Shown piece after piece: positions 8,191-17,323 of a DNA stretch of 64,000 bases. A model generated the notes under the pieces. The model was given only the letters and a program-made list of their open reading frames with translations, did not search any database and was not told the DNA's origin. The translations under genes were made by a program, and so were the position numbers. Each line of letters starts with the position of its first letter. Position 1 is the first letter of the stretch. Origin of the DNA: an uncultured Selenomonadales bacterium (GTDB lineage Bacteria > Bacillota > Negativicutes > Selenomonadales > Selenomonadaceae); the NCBI GenBank assembly GCA_900314765.1, contig OMWN01000024.1:24898-88897 (forward strand), read 5' to 3'.

Positions 8191-9234
8191 ATGAGTAGTA
8201 TCAAGAGAAAGTCGTGGAGCATCATCGCAGCGCTCTGCCTGGCGGTCATGATGACCGTGCTCGCAGGGTGCGGCGCCTCAAAGGGCGCATCGAAGCAGGA
8301 CAGCGCGGGCGGTAAGGTGGAGCTTAAGCTCGCGTATCATCTGCCAGTCGATCACCATTTGTCGAAGAGCATCGAGAAATTCGCGAAGAATGTCAACGAG
8401 AAGTCGAAGGGACAAATCACGATTACGACGTATCCAGCGGGGCAGCTGTACACGGACAAGAGCATGAACGACGCCATCATGAGCGGCGCGCTCGATATGG
8501 GCCTCAACTCCACGGCGATGTGGACGACGGTCGTGCCGACGCTCAACGTGCTCGACGTGCCGTTCCTGCTCCCGACGTATGAGTCGGTCGGCAAGGCCAT
8601 CGACGGCGATCTCGGCAAGACGCTCGGCGCCGAGATGGAGAAAAAGGGCGTCCATCCACTCATTTGGGCGGACTACGGCTTCATTCAGTTCGCGAACAAC
8701 GCGCACCCCATAACGAAGCCGGACGATTTCAAGGGGCTTCAGATTCGTGGCTACGGCCAGATCCCTGCGGAGACGATAAAGGCGCTCGGCGCGTCGCCTG
8801 TGACGATGGGCTCGGCTGAGGTCTACACGGCGATACAGCGCGGCACGATTGACGGTCAGACGTCCGGCCAGACGGCGATGTATGCGCGCAAGATTTACGA
8901 GGTCGCGAAATATCTCACGGTCACGAATCACGCGTTCTGCGAATTCGTCGTCGCCGTGAACAAGGCGAAATGGGACAGCCTCACGCCGGACCAGAAGAAA
9001 ATCCTCGAGGACTGCGCAAAAGAAATTCAGGATGAAATCCGCAAAGAGACGAAGGGCGAGGACGAGGTGTCTCTTAACAAGCTCAAGGAAAACGGCATGG
9101 AAGTCTACGAAGTGCCAAAGAGCGAAGTCGCCGTATGGCAGGCCGCAACGGAACAGGTCAAAAATGATTTCATCAAGGCGAACGGCGAGATTGGCGAGAA
9201 AGTCGTCAAGGAGTGCCTCGACGCCAGCAAATAA
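8191..9234 (+). CDS. dctP: TRAP transporter solute-binding protein (DctP family)
   Basis: A 347-residue lipoprotein. Its signal peptide ends in the lipobox LAGC at about residues 26-29. The mature part follows the DctP pattern: KLAYHLPVDHHLSKSIEKFA, YPAGQLY, and the LQIRGYG motif, whose Arg normally binds the substrate carboxylate. The start is ATG 8191 behind GGGGAGG; an earlier in-frame GTG lacks a site. It captures an organic or amino/keto acid for the DctQ-DctM carrier encoded downstream. A T-box leader controls it, which ties the substrate to amino-acid supply. Confidence 0.9.
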   Translation: MSSIKRKSWSIIAALCLAVMMTVLAGCGASKGASKQDSAGGKVELKLAYHLPVDHHLSKSIEKFAKNVNEKSKGQITITTYPAGQLYTDKSMNDAIMSGALDMGLNSTAMWTTVVPTLNVLDVPFLLPTYESVGKAIDGDLGKTLGAEMEKKGVHPLIWADYGFIQFANNAHPITKPDDFKGLQIRGYGQIPAETIKALGASPVTMGSAEVYTAIQRGTIDGQTSGQTAMYARKIYEVAKYLTVTNHAFCEFVVAVNKAKWDSLTPDQKKILEDCAKEIQDEIRKETKGEDEVSLNKLKENGMEVYEVPKSEVAVWQAATEQVKNDFIKANGEIGEKVVKECLDASK

Positions 9235-9280
9235 TTTGCGGTGAAATAAGAGCTACATTATTAAAGCAGAGAGAAATGAC

Positions 9281-9427
9281 TCAGCAATGCCAGTCCTCAT
9301 TCACTGCACAATTTTAATAGGCTCTAATGCTGGCTTCCTCGTGGCAAAAGCGAAAACATGCCACTTCGGAGCCAGCCAAAGAGCCTATAAAAAATTGCTA
9401 AGTTACTTTGGACTGGCATTGCCTCGG
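9281..9427. repeat. R3 repeat, copy b (uninterrupted)
   Basis: A 147-bp element with ends CAGCAATGCCAGTCC and GGACTGGCATTGCC, inverted relative to copy a. It carries GAGCCAGCCAAAGAGCC across the position where copy a holds R4, so it shows the empty site. It sits between dctP and dctQ and could form a large hairpin in the transcript, perhaps lowering expression of the membrane subunits relative to dctP. Confidence 0.75.
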
Positions 9428-9486
9428 GATAATCACAAATTCATTAAACACGTCAAAGCAAGTTGATTTAAATTGGAGAGATTGTT

Positions 9487-10047
9487 ATGGAGCGTTTCGT
9501 GTCGATTTACGACGTCATTGTAAATAAAATATCGCGTGTGGCAAGCGTCATCGCGGGGCTGTGCATCATCATCGTGGCGTTCATCGTCACGTATGAGATT
9601 ATCGCTCGCGGGCTTTTCGGCTCGCCGACGGAGTGGGTGCTCGAAGTCTCGACGTACCTCATCATCGTCGCGGGATTTTTGGGGCTCGCCATCACGCTCA
9701 GGCATCACGCCCACGTGTCTGTCGATTTCATGACGTCGCGTCTTTCGGCGCGCACGCGCTGCGCGCTCGACGCCGTGACGACGCTCCTCGCGATACTCCT
9801 TTTCTACGTGTTCATGACGGAGGCGACGGATCTCGTCATGGCGTCGTTCGAGTATAACAAGCTCTCGCCGTCGATACTGCGCTTTCCGCTGTGGATACCG
9901 CAGAGCTCGATGATCGTGGGCGCCGTGCTTCTCGAGCTCGAGCTCGTGCGTCAGCTCCTCGACGACATCGTGATGATGAAAAATGGAAGATTTGATAAGC
10001 TCGACATGTCCAATGCGAACACTGTGAATGACAAGGAGGCGAAATGA
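9487..10047 (+). CDS. dctQ: TRAP transporter small permease (DctQ family)
   Basis: A 186-residue protein with four membrane segments, as usual for DctQ. The family signature is visible around residues 35-80: TYEIIARGLFGSPTEWVLEV, then LGLAITLRHHAHVSVDF. It forms the membrane complex with DctM. GGAGAG seven bases upstream supports ATG 9487. The last about 20 residues are hydrophilic. The stop codon lies just before the dctM start. Confidence 0.88.
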   Translation: MERFVSIYDVIVNKISRVASVIAGLCIIIVAFIVTYEIIARGLFGSPTEWVLEVSTYLIIVAGFLGLAITLRHHAHVSVDFMTSRLSARTRCALDAVTTLLAILLFYVFMTEATDLVMASFEYNKLSPSILRFPLWIPQSSMIVGAVLLELELVRQLLDDIVMMKNGRFDKLDMSNANTVNDKEAK

Positions 10048-10048
10048 C

Positions 10049-11326
10049 ATGCTGGCTGCTTTTTGCGCGCTGATAATTCTTCTGCTGCTCGTCGGCATGC
10101 CCGTCGCTTTTTCGCTCATGCTCGCTGGCGTGCTCGGCATGCTGTTTTGCCTCGGCGGAGCGTCGGCACTCGCGTCGATCCCCGTCATCGCGTACAAGAC
10201 GCTCGACGACTTCGTGCTGACGGCAGTGCCGCTCTACATCCTCATGAGCCAGATACTTTTGAAAGGCAAAGTCGGCAATGAGCTGTTCGAGTTCGGCAGC
10301 AAATGGCTCGGTCATCTGCCGGGCGGCCTCGGCATCGCAACCGTCTTCGCCTGCGCAATATTCGCGGCCATCAGCGGCTCGTCCGTCGCGACAGCCGTCA
10401 CCATCGGCGCGATGGCCATCCCCGAAATGCTGAAGCGCGGCTATCCGCGTGAGGCCGTGCTCGGCACCGTCGCAGCGGGCGGCACGCTCGGCATCCTCAT
10501 TCCGCCGTCCATTCCGATGATACTCTATGGCTCCATCACGGACGAGTCCGTCGGCAAGCTCTTCCTCTCGGGCATCGTGCCCGGCGTCATCTTGACGCTT
10601 GCGTTCATCGCCTACATCGTCTACGTCGCGTGGGGCATGAAGCGCCAAGAGAAAGCCTCGTGGCAGGAGCGCGTCGCCGTTCTTCGGAGCAATATCTGGG
10701 GTCTCCTCCTCCCCATCATCGTCGTCGGCGGCATCTACACCGGCGCATTCACGCCGACAGAGGCGGCCGCCGTCGGCACCGTCTACAGCCTCATCATCAC
10801 ATTCTTCGTCTACCGCACCGTGCACCTCTCCGACATGCCCGAGATACTCGAGTCGAGCGTCAAGACGACATCGATGATATTCGCCATCATGATTGGCGCG
10901 ATGCTTTTCGGCTTCATCCTGACAGTACTCCAAGTGCCGCAGGGACTCATGGCGCTCGTCACGAATGCCGACGTCAATCGCTGGCTCGTGTTCATCGGCA
11001 TCAATGTCGTGTTGCTCATCCTCGGCTGCTTCCTCGAGACCGTCTCCATCATCCTCATCACGCTGCCGATGCTGTTCCCCGTCGTCAAGCACCTCGGCTT
11101 TGACCTGATATGGTTCAACGTCGTGCTCCTCATCAACATGGAGCTCGCGCTCATATCGCCGCCGATCGGCATGAACCTCTTCGTCATCAAGGGCATCAGC
11201 CCCGACAGCACCATCGGCCAAATCATACGCGGTTCCATGCCGTTCGCGCTCATCATGGCACTCGAGATACTCCTCCTCTGCTTCGTGCCCGAGCTCGCGA
11301 CATGGCTGCCAAGAGTGCTGAAATAA
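10049..11326 (+). CDS. dctM: TRAP transporter large permease (DctM family)
   Basis: A 425-residue, highly hydrophobic protein of the DctM/SiaM family. It has the motifs GMPVAFSLMLAGVLGML at the start, AISGSSVATAVTIGAMAIPEM around residues 110-130 and AAGGTLGILIPPSIPMILYG just after. It catalyses Na+-coupled uptake of the substrate delivered by DctP. AAGGAGG sits before ATG 10049, which is only two bases after the dctQ stop, so the two are coupled. Full-length for the family. Confidence 0.9.
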   Translation: MLAAFCALIILLLLVGMPVAFSLMLAGVLGMLFCLGGASALASIPVIAYKTLDDFVLTAVPLYILMSQILLKGKVGNELFEFGSKWLGHLPGGLGIATVFACAIFAAISGSSVATAVTIGAMAIPEMLKRGYPREAVLGTVAAGGTLGILIPPSIPMILYGSITDESVGKLFLSGIVPGVILTLAFIAYIVYVAWGMKRQEKASWQERVAVLRSNIWGLLLPIIVVGGIYTGAFTPTEAAAVGTVYSLIITFFVYRTVHLSDMPEILESSVKTTSMIFAIMIGAMLFGFILTVLQVPQGLMALVTNADVNRWLVFIGINVVLLILGCFLETVSIILITLPMLFPVVKHLGFDLIWFNVVLLINMELALISPPIGMNLFVIKGISPDSTIGQIIRGSMPFALIMALEILLLCFVPELATWLPRVLK

Positions 11327-11396
11327 AATCACCGCAAAAAATATAAAGCGCATTCACTGATTAGATTGAGCAAAGGACTTTTGGGATTGCAATCCT

Positions 11397-11556
11397 GGGG
11401 AAACACGGATTATTTCAGCAGTCGTCTTGACGGATCTTTTTCCGTATATCTTCGTCGATGCTCATCAGCGTAGCACCACTACGCTTCTTCGCATCTCCTT
11501 GATATACGAAAAAATCTCTCGTCAATACTCCTGCCTCAATTAATCAGTGTTTCCCC
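11397..11556. repeat. R4 repeat, copy b
   Basis: A 160-bp element with ends GGGGAAACAC and GTGTTTCCCC. It shares the interior GTCGTCTTGACGGATCTTTT and CGAAAAAATCTCTCGTCAAT with copy a. The flanks carry two other short palindromes, GGGATTGCAATCC and GGGATTATAATCC. The region between dctM and tatA (11327-11726) contains nothing else recognisable. Confidence 0.75.
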
Positions 11557-11726
11557 AAAGTTCTTTCTTTTTGTATTTTTTGGGATTATAATCCAAAAAC
11601 TTTTCATCCACTAAAAATATAATGTGCCTCAATAAAATTTATTGTCTCGCTTGACGCGTGATGTTATAATTTATGCAAGAATGAAGATGGTTTGCGCTCG
11701 TTATGAAAAAGCGGGGAGGTAATCAC

Positions 11727-11912
11727 ATGTTTGGACTCGGAGTGCCGGAGCTTTTGCTCATTCTCATCGTTGGGCTTGCGCTTTTTGGCGCGGGGCGGCT
11801 GCCGGAGGTCGCGCGCGCGCTCGGCAAGAGCGTGAAGGAGTTCCGCGAGGAGACGTCGGGCAGTGCGGAGAAGAACATCACGCCGACGACTGATGGCAAG
11901 AACAAGGCGTGA
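11727..11912 (+). CDS. tatA: Sec-independent translocase protein TatA/TatE
   Basis: A 61-residue protein: one N-terminal membrane helix (GVPELLLILIVGLALFGAG), the conserved Phe-Gly hinge (ALFGAGRLPE) and an amphipathic helix (EVARALGKSVKEFRE). This is the standard TatA/E layout. It forms the pore of the twin-arginine pathway with TatC, which is not in the window. GGGGAGG before ATG 11727 decides the start. A Gly- and Lys-containing polar tail ends the protein. Confidence 0.92.
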   Translation: MFGLGVPELLLILIVGLALFGAGRLPEVARALGKSVKEFREETSGSAEKNITPTTDGKNKA

Positions 11913-11942
11913 GCTTCCAAAAAATTTCCGTTTTGTTCGTAG

Positions 11943-12193
11943 GTCACCCCACCACCGCCTACGGGAAGACATGCCACTGGCATGTCTTCCCCCTTCCCTC
12001 AATGGGCGGACAAAGTGTGTGGCGCACAACCCAGCTATAGTCTTTAAGTGTATGCCTAAAGTGATGAGACTTAAGACTATGTCGCTTCAATAAAAAGAAA
12101 TTGAAGATTTTAAAGCATTACTAAAAAGTTGCTTTCGCTCTCGTCCGCCCCTTGAGGGGCGGGGGACCATGCGTAGCATGGTGGTGGGGTGAC
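11943..12193. repeat. R2 repeat, copy a
   Basis: A 251-bp element with ends GTCACCCCACCACC and GGTGGTGGGGTGAC. It carries internal palindromes CATGCCACTGGCATG and GTCCGCCCCTTGAGGGGCGG. No coding capacity. A 51-bp fragment of the same family lies at 21366-21416. Confidence 0.65.
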
Positions 12194-12330
12194 TTAGTAG
12201 CATTGCTTCACTCGTGTTTGAATTGCGAACGTTTTTGTTTTATAAAATTTGCATTAAATCGCCTTATCGGTTGCAATTTGCATTTAAATGTGGTATATTT
12301 TTCCCTGTTCCAAGGCGGCATCGTTTTGAG

Positions 12331-12449
12331 CCGCACTTTTCGTGTCGTATAATTTCATAGCGGAATGCCTGCTTAGATCCCATGCGACTGAGACAGCGAT
12401 AAAAAGACATCATTATGCCTTTCAGTTGTCATGGCTGAAAGGCATTTTT
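12331..12449 (+). promoter_or_regulatory. Promoter and terminator-attenuator leader of the pan operon
   Basis: A TTGAGC / TATAAT promoter pair is followed by a roughly 55-base leader. It ends in the hairpin ATGCCTTTCAG / CTGAAAGGCAT with a T-run at about 12415-12448, ahead of panS. The early leader contains ATGCCT (12365-12370), which could pair with the AGGCAT arm of the terminator and act as an antiterminator. The layout suggests a riboswitch or protein-controlled attenuator. I could not match it to a known class from memory. The Rfam pan motif is an obvious candidate because of the genes it precedes. Confidence 0.5.
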
Positions 12450-12494
12450 CGTTGAATTGGGTTGGATTTCTTTGAATGTTGAAGGAGGAATATA

Positions 12495-13451
12495 ATGAAG
12501 AAAGTCTGCACTTTTTTGACGGACAACATGGCCGTGCTCGTCATATTGATTGGCATCGTCGGCGCCGTCTGGCCGAACACGCTCACGTGGGTCGGGCCTT
12601 ACGTCTCGTGGATGCTCGGGCTCGTGATGTTCGGCATGGGCATGACGCTGAAGTTCGAGGATTTCAGGCTGCTTGCGAAGCGGCCGTGGGAAGTCTGCCT
12701 CGGCGCCGTAGCGCAGTTCACGATCATGCCGGCGGCCGCGTGGCTGCTCGTGAAGATATTCAATATCCCGCCTGAGATAGCGGTAGGCGTCGTACTGCTC
12801 GGCACATGCCCGGGCGGCACGGCATCGAACGTCATCACGTACCTCGCGCACGGCGATGTGGCGCTCTCGGTCGCGATGACGATGACGACGACGCTCCTCG
12901 CGCCGATCGTCACGCCGATACTCACGTGGTGGCTCGCGGGCGCGTGGGTCGAGATTTCGCTCGTGTCGATGATGATTTCCATCGCGAAGATGGTGCTCGC
13001 GCCAGTCATTTTGGGCCTCTTGCTCAATCATTTCTTCGGCGAGACGGTCAGAAAAATCACGCCGGTGCTGCCGCTTTTCTCTGTCATCGTCATCGTGCTC
13101 TTGGTCGGCGGCGTCGTCTCGCTGAGCGCGTCGAAGCTCTTCACGTATGGCCTCATGATTACGGGCGTCGTCATCTGCCATAACATCATCGGGCTCATCT
13201 GCGGCTACATATTCGCGAAGGTGTTCCACCTCAATCCCGCGAAATCGCGTGCGCTCGCCATCGAGGTCGGCATGCAGAACTCCGGCCTCGCGTCGGCGCT
13301 CTCCATCATGTACTTCACGCCAGTGGCGGGCATCCCGGGCGCGATTTTCAGCGTTTGGCACAATATTTCAGGCTCGCTGTTCGCGAATTACTGCGTCAGA
13401 AAAGACCGCAGGGCGGAGCAGGAAATCACTGGTGCTCATGCCGAAGCGTAA
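12495..13451 (+). CDS. panS: Bile acid:sodium symporter family transporter, probable PanS
   Basis: A 318-residue membrane protein of the BASS family. It has about ten hydrophobic segments, the GTCPGGTASNVITYLAHGDV motif (residues about 105-125) and EVGMQNSGLASAL near residue 255, both typical of the sodium- and substrate-binding core. AAGGAGG precedes ATG 12495. BASS proteins named PanS move the pantothenate precursor ketopantoate, and panC and panD follow immediately here. I therefore infer a pantothenate-precursor transporter, a call that rests on family plus context. C-terminal 15 residues are polar. Confidence 0.82.
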   Translation: MKKVCTFLTDNMAVLVILIGIVGAVWPNTLTWVGPYVSWMLGLVMFGMGMTLKFEDFRLLAKRPWEVCLGAVAQFTIMPAAAWLLVKIFNIPPEIAVGVVLLGTCPGGTASNVITYLAHGDVALSVAMTMTTTLLAPIVTPILTWWLAGAWVEISLVSMMISIAKMVLAPVILGLLLNHFFGETVRKITPVLPLFSVIVIVLLVGGVVSLSASKLFTYGLMITGVVICHNIIGLICGYIFAKVFHLNPAKSRALAIEVGMQNSGLASALSIMYFTPVAGIPGAIFSVWHNISGSLFANYCVRKDRRAEQEITGAHAEA

Positions 13452-13528
13452 CGAAAATCCCAAATTTTAATTTGTTGATATATGCCGAGTTGTTTTGAAA
13501 TTCAGTTTTAAAAGGAGAAAACATCAGA

Positions 13529-14386
13529 ATGAAAGTATTGAAAACGGTTGCCGAGATTCAAGCTTTTGCGAAGCAGATGAAGGACGAGGGCAAGACGATT
13601 GGCCTCGTGCCGACGATGGGCGCGCTCCACGAGGGTCACCTCACGCTCATGCGCCGCGCGCGTCAGGAGAACGACGTCGTCATCGTCTCCGACTTCGTCA
13701 ATCCTGTCCAGTTTGGCCCAAATGAGGACTACGATAAATATCCGCGCGTCTTCGACGCTGACTGCGAAAAAATGGAGACGGTGCCTGTCGATGCGGTGTT
13801 CCATCCGGAGCCGAGCGAGATGTACCCAGAGGGCTACTGCACGTATGTCAATGTCGAGGGCGACCTCACGCACAAGCTCTGCGGCGCTCAGCGCCCGGGC
13901 CATTTCCGCGGCGTCGCGACGGTCGTGACGAAGCTCATGAATCTCTCACGCGCTGACCATGCGTATTTCGGTCAGAAAGACGCACAGCAGGTCTCGGTCG
14001 TGCGCCGTTTCGTCAAGGACCTCAACATCAACGTCGAGATTGTCATGGTGCCTATCTGCCGTGAAGAGTCGGGACTCGCGCGGAGCTCGCGCAATCGTTA
14101 CATGAGCGACACGGAGAAGGCGGCGGCCGTCATTCTCTCGAAGAGCCTCAGGAAAGCGAAGGACGCTTTCGAGGCGGGCGAGAAGGACGTCGAGACGCTG
14201 AAGAAAATCACGAGCGACGAGATAAAGACGGAGCCGCTTGCGACGATAGACTACGTCGATGCGTACACGTACCCAGCGCTCGAGCCGATAAAGACCGTCA
14301 CGGAGCCCGTGCTTTTGGCGATTGCGGTGAAAATCGGCAAGACGCGCCTCATCGACAATGTTATACTCGGAGGTGACGCGAAATGA
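13529..14386 (+). CDS. panC: Pantothenate synthetase
   Basis: A 285-residue enzyme that condenses pantoate and beta-alanine with ATP. It shows the nucleotidyltransferase HxGH-type motif GALHEGH at residues 31-37, then [20 protein letters not shown], the [15 protein letters not shown] block and the RSSRNRYMS loop. Full length for the family. It overlaps panD by four bases. panB (ketopantoate hydroxymethyltransferase) is not in the window. This fits the idea that the neighbouring carrier supplies a pantoate precursor. Confidence 0.97.
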   Translation: MKVLKTVAEIQAFAKQMKDEGKTIGLVPTMGALHEGHLTLMRRARQENDVVIVSDFVNPVQFGPNEDYDKYPRVFDADCEKMETVPVDAVFHPEPSEMYPEGYCTYVNVEGDLTHKLCGAQRPGHFRGVATVVTKLMNLSRADHAYFGQKDAQQVSVVRRFVKDLNINVEIVMVPICREESGLARSSRNRYMSDTEKAAAVILSKSLRKAKDAFEAGEKDVETLKKITSDEIKTEPLATIDYVDAYTYPALEPIKTVTEPVLLAIAVKIGKTRLIDNVILGGDAK

Positions 14387-14766
14387 TGCTCAATCTCTTG
14401 AAATGCAAAATCCATTGCGCGACGGTCACGGAGGCAAACCTTCACTACATGGGCAGCATCACGATTGATGAGACGCTCATGGAGGCCGCAGGCATCATCC
14501 CGAATGAGCGCGTGCAGGTCGTGGACAACGACAACGGCGCGCGCCTCGAGACGTACGTCATCCCAGGGCCGCGTGACTCGGGCGTGATTTGCCTCAACGG
14601 CGCGGCGGCGCGCCTCGCACAGCCGGGCGATGTCGTCATCATCATGGCGTACTGCTTCATGGACGAGAAAGAAGCGAAGGACTACAAGCCGACGGTTGTC
14701 ATGGCTACGGACGACAACAAGGTCGGCGAGATACGCCACGTTGAGTACCACGGTCAGACGAAGTGA
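14383..14766 (+). CDS. panD: Aspartate 1-decarboxylase proenzyme
   Basis: A 127-residue proenzyme that makes beta-alanine from aspartate. Self-cleavage at the Gly24-Ser25 bond of YMGSITID creates the pyruvoyl group, and the numbering fits ATG 14383 as the start. Other conserved blocks are [20 protein letters not shown] and [11 protein letters not shown]. It overlaps the end of panC, and GGAGG lies in the panC 3' end. Confidence 0.97.
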   Translation: MMLNLLKCKIHCATVTEANLHYMGSITIDETLMEAAGIIPNERVQVVDNDNGARLETYVIPGPRDSGVICLNGAAARLAQPGDVVIIMAYCFMDEKEAKDYKPTVVMATDDNKVGEIRHVEYHGQTK

Positions 14767-14785
14767 AATAAAGCGAATATAAACA

Positions 14786-14828
14786 AAGCAGGGATACGCG
14801 ATTTTATGCGTCGCGCCCCTGCTTTCTT
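14786..14828 (+). terminator. Terminator of the pan operon
   Basis: AAAGCAGGG and CCCCTGCTTTCTTT form the outer stem. An inner CGCGA/TCGCG pairing and a T-rich tail complete the hairpin. It lies 20 bases after panD. Confidence 0.7.
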
Positions 14829-14908
14829 TGTAAAAAATATTATTGCTTAATTCACTTTTTTTCTATATAATATGGCTAATGAAGTTTATGAAATAGGAGG
14901 TGATTGAG

Positions 14909-15181
14909 TTGTTGGGCATGACAGATTTGGAGATTGCAAGGCGCGTGATTTTCTCTTTTATCAGCGCACTCTGCATCATCGGCATTTTCAGCAACGTCAT
15001 CGGTGAGCGCCGCAAAAAGCTGTGGTTCAAGGCGCGCTCGCAGGTCAGCTTTTTCAATCGTCGTGGCTATTTTGGCAGGGCGTTTCTCTTTGGTCGCCCC
15101 ATCACGAAGGAAGGCGTCGAGGTAGCCGTCGCCATGTATGGGTGCATTGCGCTCGTTACGTTCGTCATTTTCATGATATGA
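14909..15181 (+). CDS. Small membrane protein of unknown function
   Basis: About 90 residues. AGGAGG at 14895-14900 is best spaced for TTG 14909; a GTG overlaps the site itself and an ATG follows at 14918. The protein has an N-terminal hydrophobic segment (VIFSFISALCIIGIFSNVIG), a basic stretch rich in Arg and Phe (RRGYFGRAFLFGRPI) and a C-terminal hydrophobic segment (VAMYGCIALVTFVIFMI). I do not recognise the family. Own terminator immediately downstream. Confidence 0.6.
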   Translation: MLGMTDLEIARRVIFSFISALCIIGIFSNVIGERRKKLWFKARSQVSFFNRRGYFGRAFLFGRPITKEGVEVAVAMYGCIALVTFVIFMI

Positions 15182-15186
15182 AGAAA

Positions 15187-15216
15187 GGGAGTCTCAGGTG
15201 GAGACTCTCTTTTTTT
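15187..15216 (+). terminator. Rho-independent terminator
   Basis: GAGTCTC-AGGTG-GAGACTC stem followed by T7, directly after the small membrane protein gene. Confidence 0.85.
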
Positions 15217-15261
15217 GCACCATGATATAATTAAAATTTATGGAAGAAGGCGTTTTTCCTC

Positions 15262-16251
15262 ATGGGAAAATTAATGGGAAAGCTCATTGGAAAGAAATTA
15301 TTGGCTGCTATTTTCTGCATGGCGATGCTTGTCGTCGTCGCGGGCTGCGGCGGTGGCGGCAAAAAGGCGGAGGAGCCGAAGGCAAACAATGCGGCGGCGT
15401 TCGCCGTCATAAAGGACGACCTCGGCCGCACGGTGACGCTCGACAAAAAGCCGGAGCGCATCGTCGTGACGAGCGCGTCGTTCCTCGAGCCGCTGCATGA
15501 AGTCGGCGGCGACGTCGTCGGCCGCCCCGATTCAAAGACGAACATGCCCGACTTCGCGAAGGACAAGCCGAGCGTCGGCAAGGTCTACAACATCGACCTC
15601 GAGAAAGTGCTCGCGTGCGCGCCGGACCTCGTCATCATAAACAAGGGCATGAATGAGAAGCTCGTGCAGACGCTTGAGACGAACGGCATCAAGACGCTCG
15701 TCATGGACATGAAGAACTACGAGAACGTCAGAAACGAAGTAAAGGTATTCGCGCAGGTGACGGGCGAGAAAGAGAAGGGCGACGCGCTCATCAAGAAGAT
15801 GGACGACGCCATAAAGGCGATAGTGGACGGCCTCCCGAAAGAGAGCACGCCGCGCCGCGTCGCGATACTCCACAGCACGGCGCAGGGCCTCTCGGTGCAG
15901 CTCGACACGAGCATCGCGGGCTCCGTCGCGAAGATGCTGCGCTTCACGAACGTCGCGTCGGGCATGAAGGCGATGGAGGACAATCCGGACGCCGCGCCGT
16001 ACAGCATTGAGACACTCGTCGAGCAGAATCCGGAGATCATTTTCATCACGAGCATGGGCGAGATGGAGGACGTCAAGCGCGGCATGGAGCAGACGATTGC
16101 GTCAAACCCCGCATGGCAGACGATACCTGCCGTGAAGAACGGCAAGCTTTACTATCTCTCGCATGATCATTTCCTGCTGAGCCCGGGCATCCATTACCCA
16201 GACGCCGTGAAGGAAATGGCGAAGCTTGTCTATCCAGACGCGGTGAAATAA
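15262..16251 (+). CDS. ABC transporter substrate-binding lipoprotein (siderophore/cobalamin type)
   Basis: A 329-residue lipoprotein with lipobox VAGC around residue 27-30 after a long hydrophobic signal, then a Gly-rich linker. The mature part is a class III (FepB/BtuF/FhuD) binding fold: DDLGRTVTLDKKPERIVV, LEKVLACAPDLVI, and a C-terminal NGKLYYLSHDHFLLSPG. It delivers iron-siderophore, heme or cobalamin to the permease and ATPase encoded next. The ligand cannot be told from sequence. No cobalamin riboswitch precedes it. Confidence 0.88.
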   Translation: MGKLMGKLIGKKLLAAIFCMAMLVVVAGCGGGGKKAEEPKANNAAAFAVIKDDLGRTVTLDKKPERIVVTSASFLEPLHEVGGDVVGRPDSKTNMPDFAKDKPSVGKVYNIDLEKVLACAPDLVIINKGMNEKLVQTLETNGIKTLVMDMKNYENVRNEVKVFAQVTGEKEKGDALIKKMDDAIKAIVDGLPKESTPRRVAILHSTAQGLSVQLDTSIAGSVAKMLRFTNVASGMKAMEDNPDAAPYSIETLVEQNPEIIFITSMGEMEDVKRGMEQTIASNPAWQTIPAVKNGKLYYLSHDHFLLSPGIHYPDAVKEMAKLVYPDAVK

Positions 16252-16318
16252 ATTCGTAAATTCTTAAGCGGCTGTAGATTTTGCGTGGCCGTTTATGGCC
16301 CTTTATTTAATGTAAGGA

Positions 16319-17323
16319 ATGACAGAATTGGACGAAACAAAAAGCTCTGTGATGGCACGAAGAAGCATCATGCTCATCATCTTCGCGGTGCTTGTCGCCG
16401 CAGGATTTTTCACGAGCGTCATGATGGGCTCCGTGCGCATCCCGTTTCAGGAGATTTACGACGCGCTTTTCGGCGCGGGCGCGGGGACACATCAGCAGAT
16501 TATCTGGAATATCCGCCTGCCGCGCACCATAGTGGCGGCACTCGTCGGCATCAATCTCTCGCTGTCGGGCGCAATCCTGCAGGCCATCATGAAAAACCCG
16601 CTCGCTGACCCGCATATCATCGGCATATCGTCTGGCGCGGGACTCACGGGCATCATGGTCATGCTCATGCTGCCGGGTCATGAGTATCTCGTGACGCCGG
16701 CGGCGTTCGTCGGCGCGATGGCGGCGGCCATCTGCATCTACATACTCGCGTGGAAAAACGGCATACGCCCCGTGCGCATCATCCTCGCAGGCGTCGCCGT
16801 GTCGGCTTTCCTCGGCGCGGGCATATCGGCTCTCATGATTTTCTACAGCGACAAGGTACACGGCGCGCTCATGTGGATGGTCGGCGGCCTCGCGGCGCGC
16901 AGTTGGCCGCACGTCGACATCATTTACCCATATACCATCATCGGCATCGTGCTCGCGTTCCTCGGTGCGAAGCACCTCAATATCCTGCAGCTCGGCGACG
17001 AAATTGCGAAAGGGCTCGGCCTCAATGTCGAGGTCACGCGCATCGTCATGACGGCGATAGCGGCCATGCTCGCGGCGAGCGCCGTGTCCGTCGTCGGCCT
17101 CCTCGGATTCGTCGGCCTCATCATCCCGCATGCGACGCGCCTGCTCGTCGGCTCGGACTATCGATTCCTATTGCCGGGCTCGGCGCTGCTCGGCGCCGCC
17201 GTCGTCATGCTGAGCGACACATTCGCGAGGACGGCATTCGCGCCGACGGAGCTCCCTGTCGGCATACTCATGGCGGTGCTTGGCGCGCCGTTCTTCCTCT
17301 TCTTGCTTAGGAGGGAGCTATAA
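16319..17323 (+). CDS. FecCD family ABC transporter permease
   Basis: A 334-residue membrane protein with the FecCD hallmarks: IRLPRTIVAALVGINLSLSG, MKNPLADPHIIGISSGAGLT, and FVGLIIPHATRLLVGSDYRF. ATG 16319 has AAGG only two bases away, so TTG 16328 (spacing ten) may be the real start. The first about 20 residues are polar either way. The 3' end abuts the ATPase gene (GAGCTATAATGG). Confidence 0.9.
   Translation: MTELDETKSSVMARRSIMLIIFAVLVAAGFFTSVMMGSVRIPFQEIYDALFGAGAGTHQQIIWNIRLPRTIVAALVGINLSLSGAILQAIMKNPLADPHIIGISSGAGLTGIMVMLMLPGHEYLVTPAAFVGAMAAAICIYILAWKNGIRPVRIILAGVAVSAFLGAGISALMIFYSDKVHGALMWMVGGLAARSWPHVDIIYPYTIIGIVLAFLGAKHLNILQLGDEIAKGLGLNVEVTRIVMTAIAAMLAASAVSVVGLLGFVGLIIPHATRLLVGSDYRFLLPGSALLGAAVVMLSDTFARTAFAPTELPVGILMAVLGAPFFLFLLRREL

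Noticed and set aside
9836..11353. A 505-codon open frame on the minus strand over dctM
   Set aside because: Asp/Glu/His/Arg-rich shadow of the hydrophobic DctM frame, with no ribosome binding site and no domain.
15182..15261. Possible cobalamin riboswitch before the ABC importer
   Set aside because: Only 80 bases are available, half of which is a simple terminator. There is no B12-box-like sequence.
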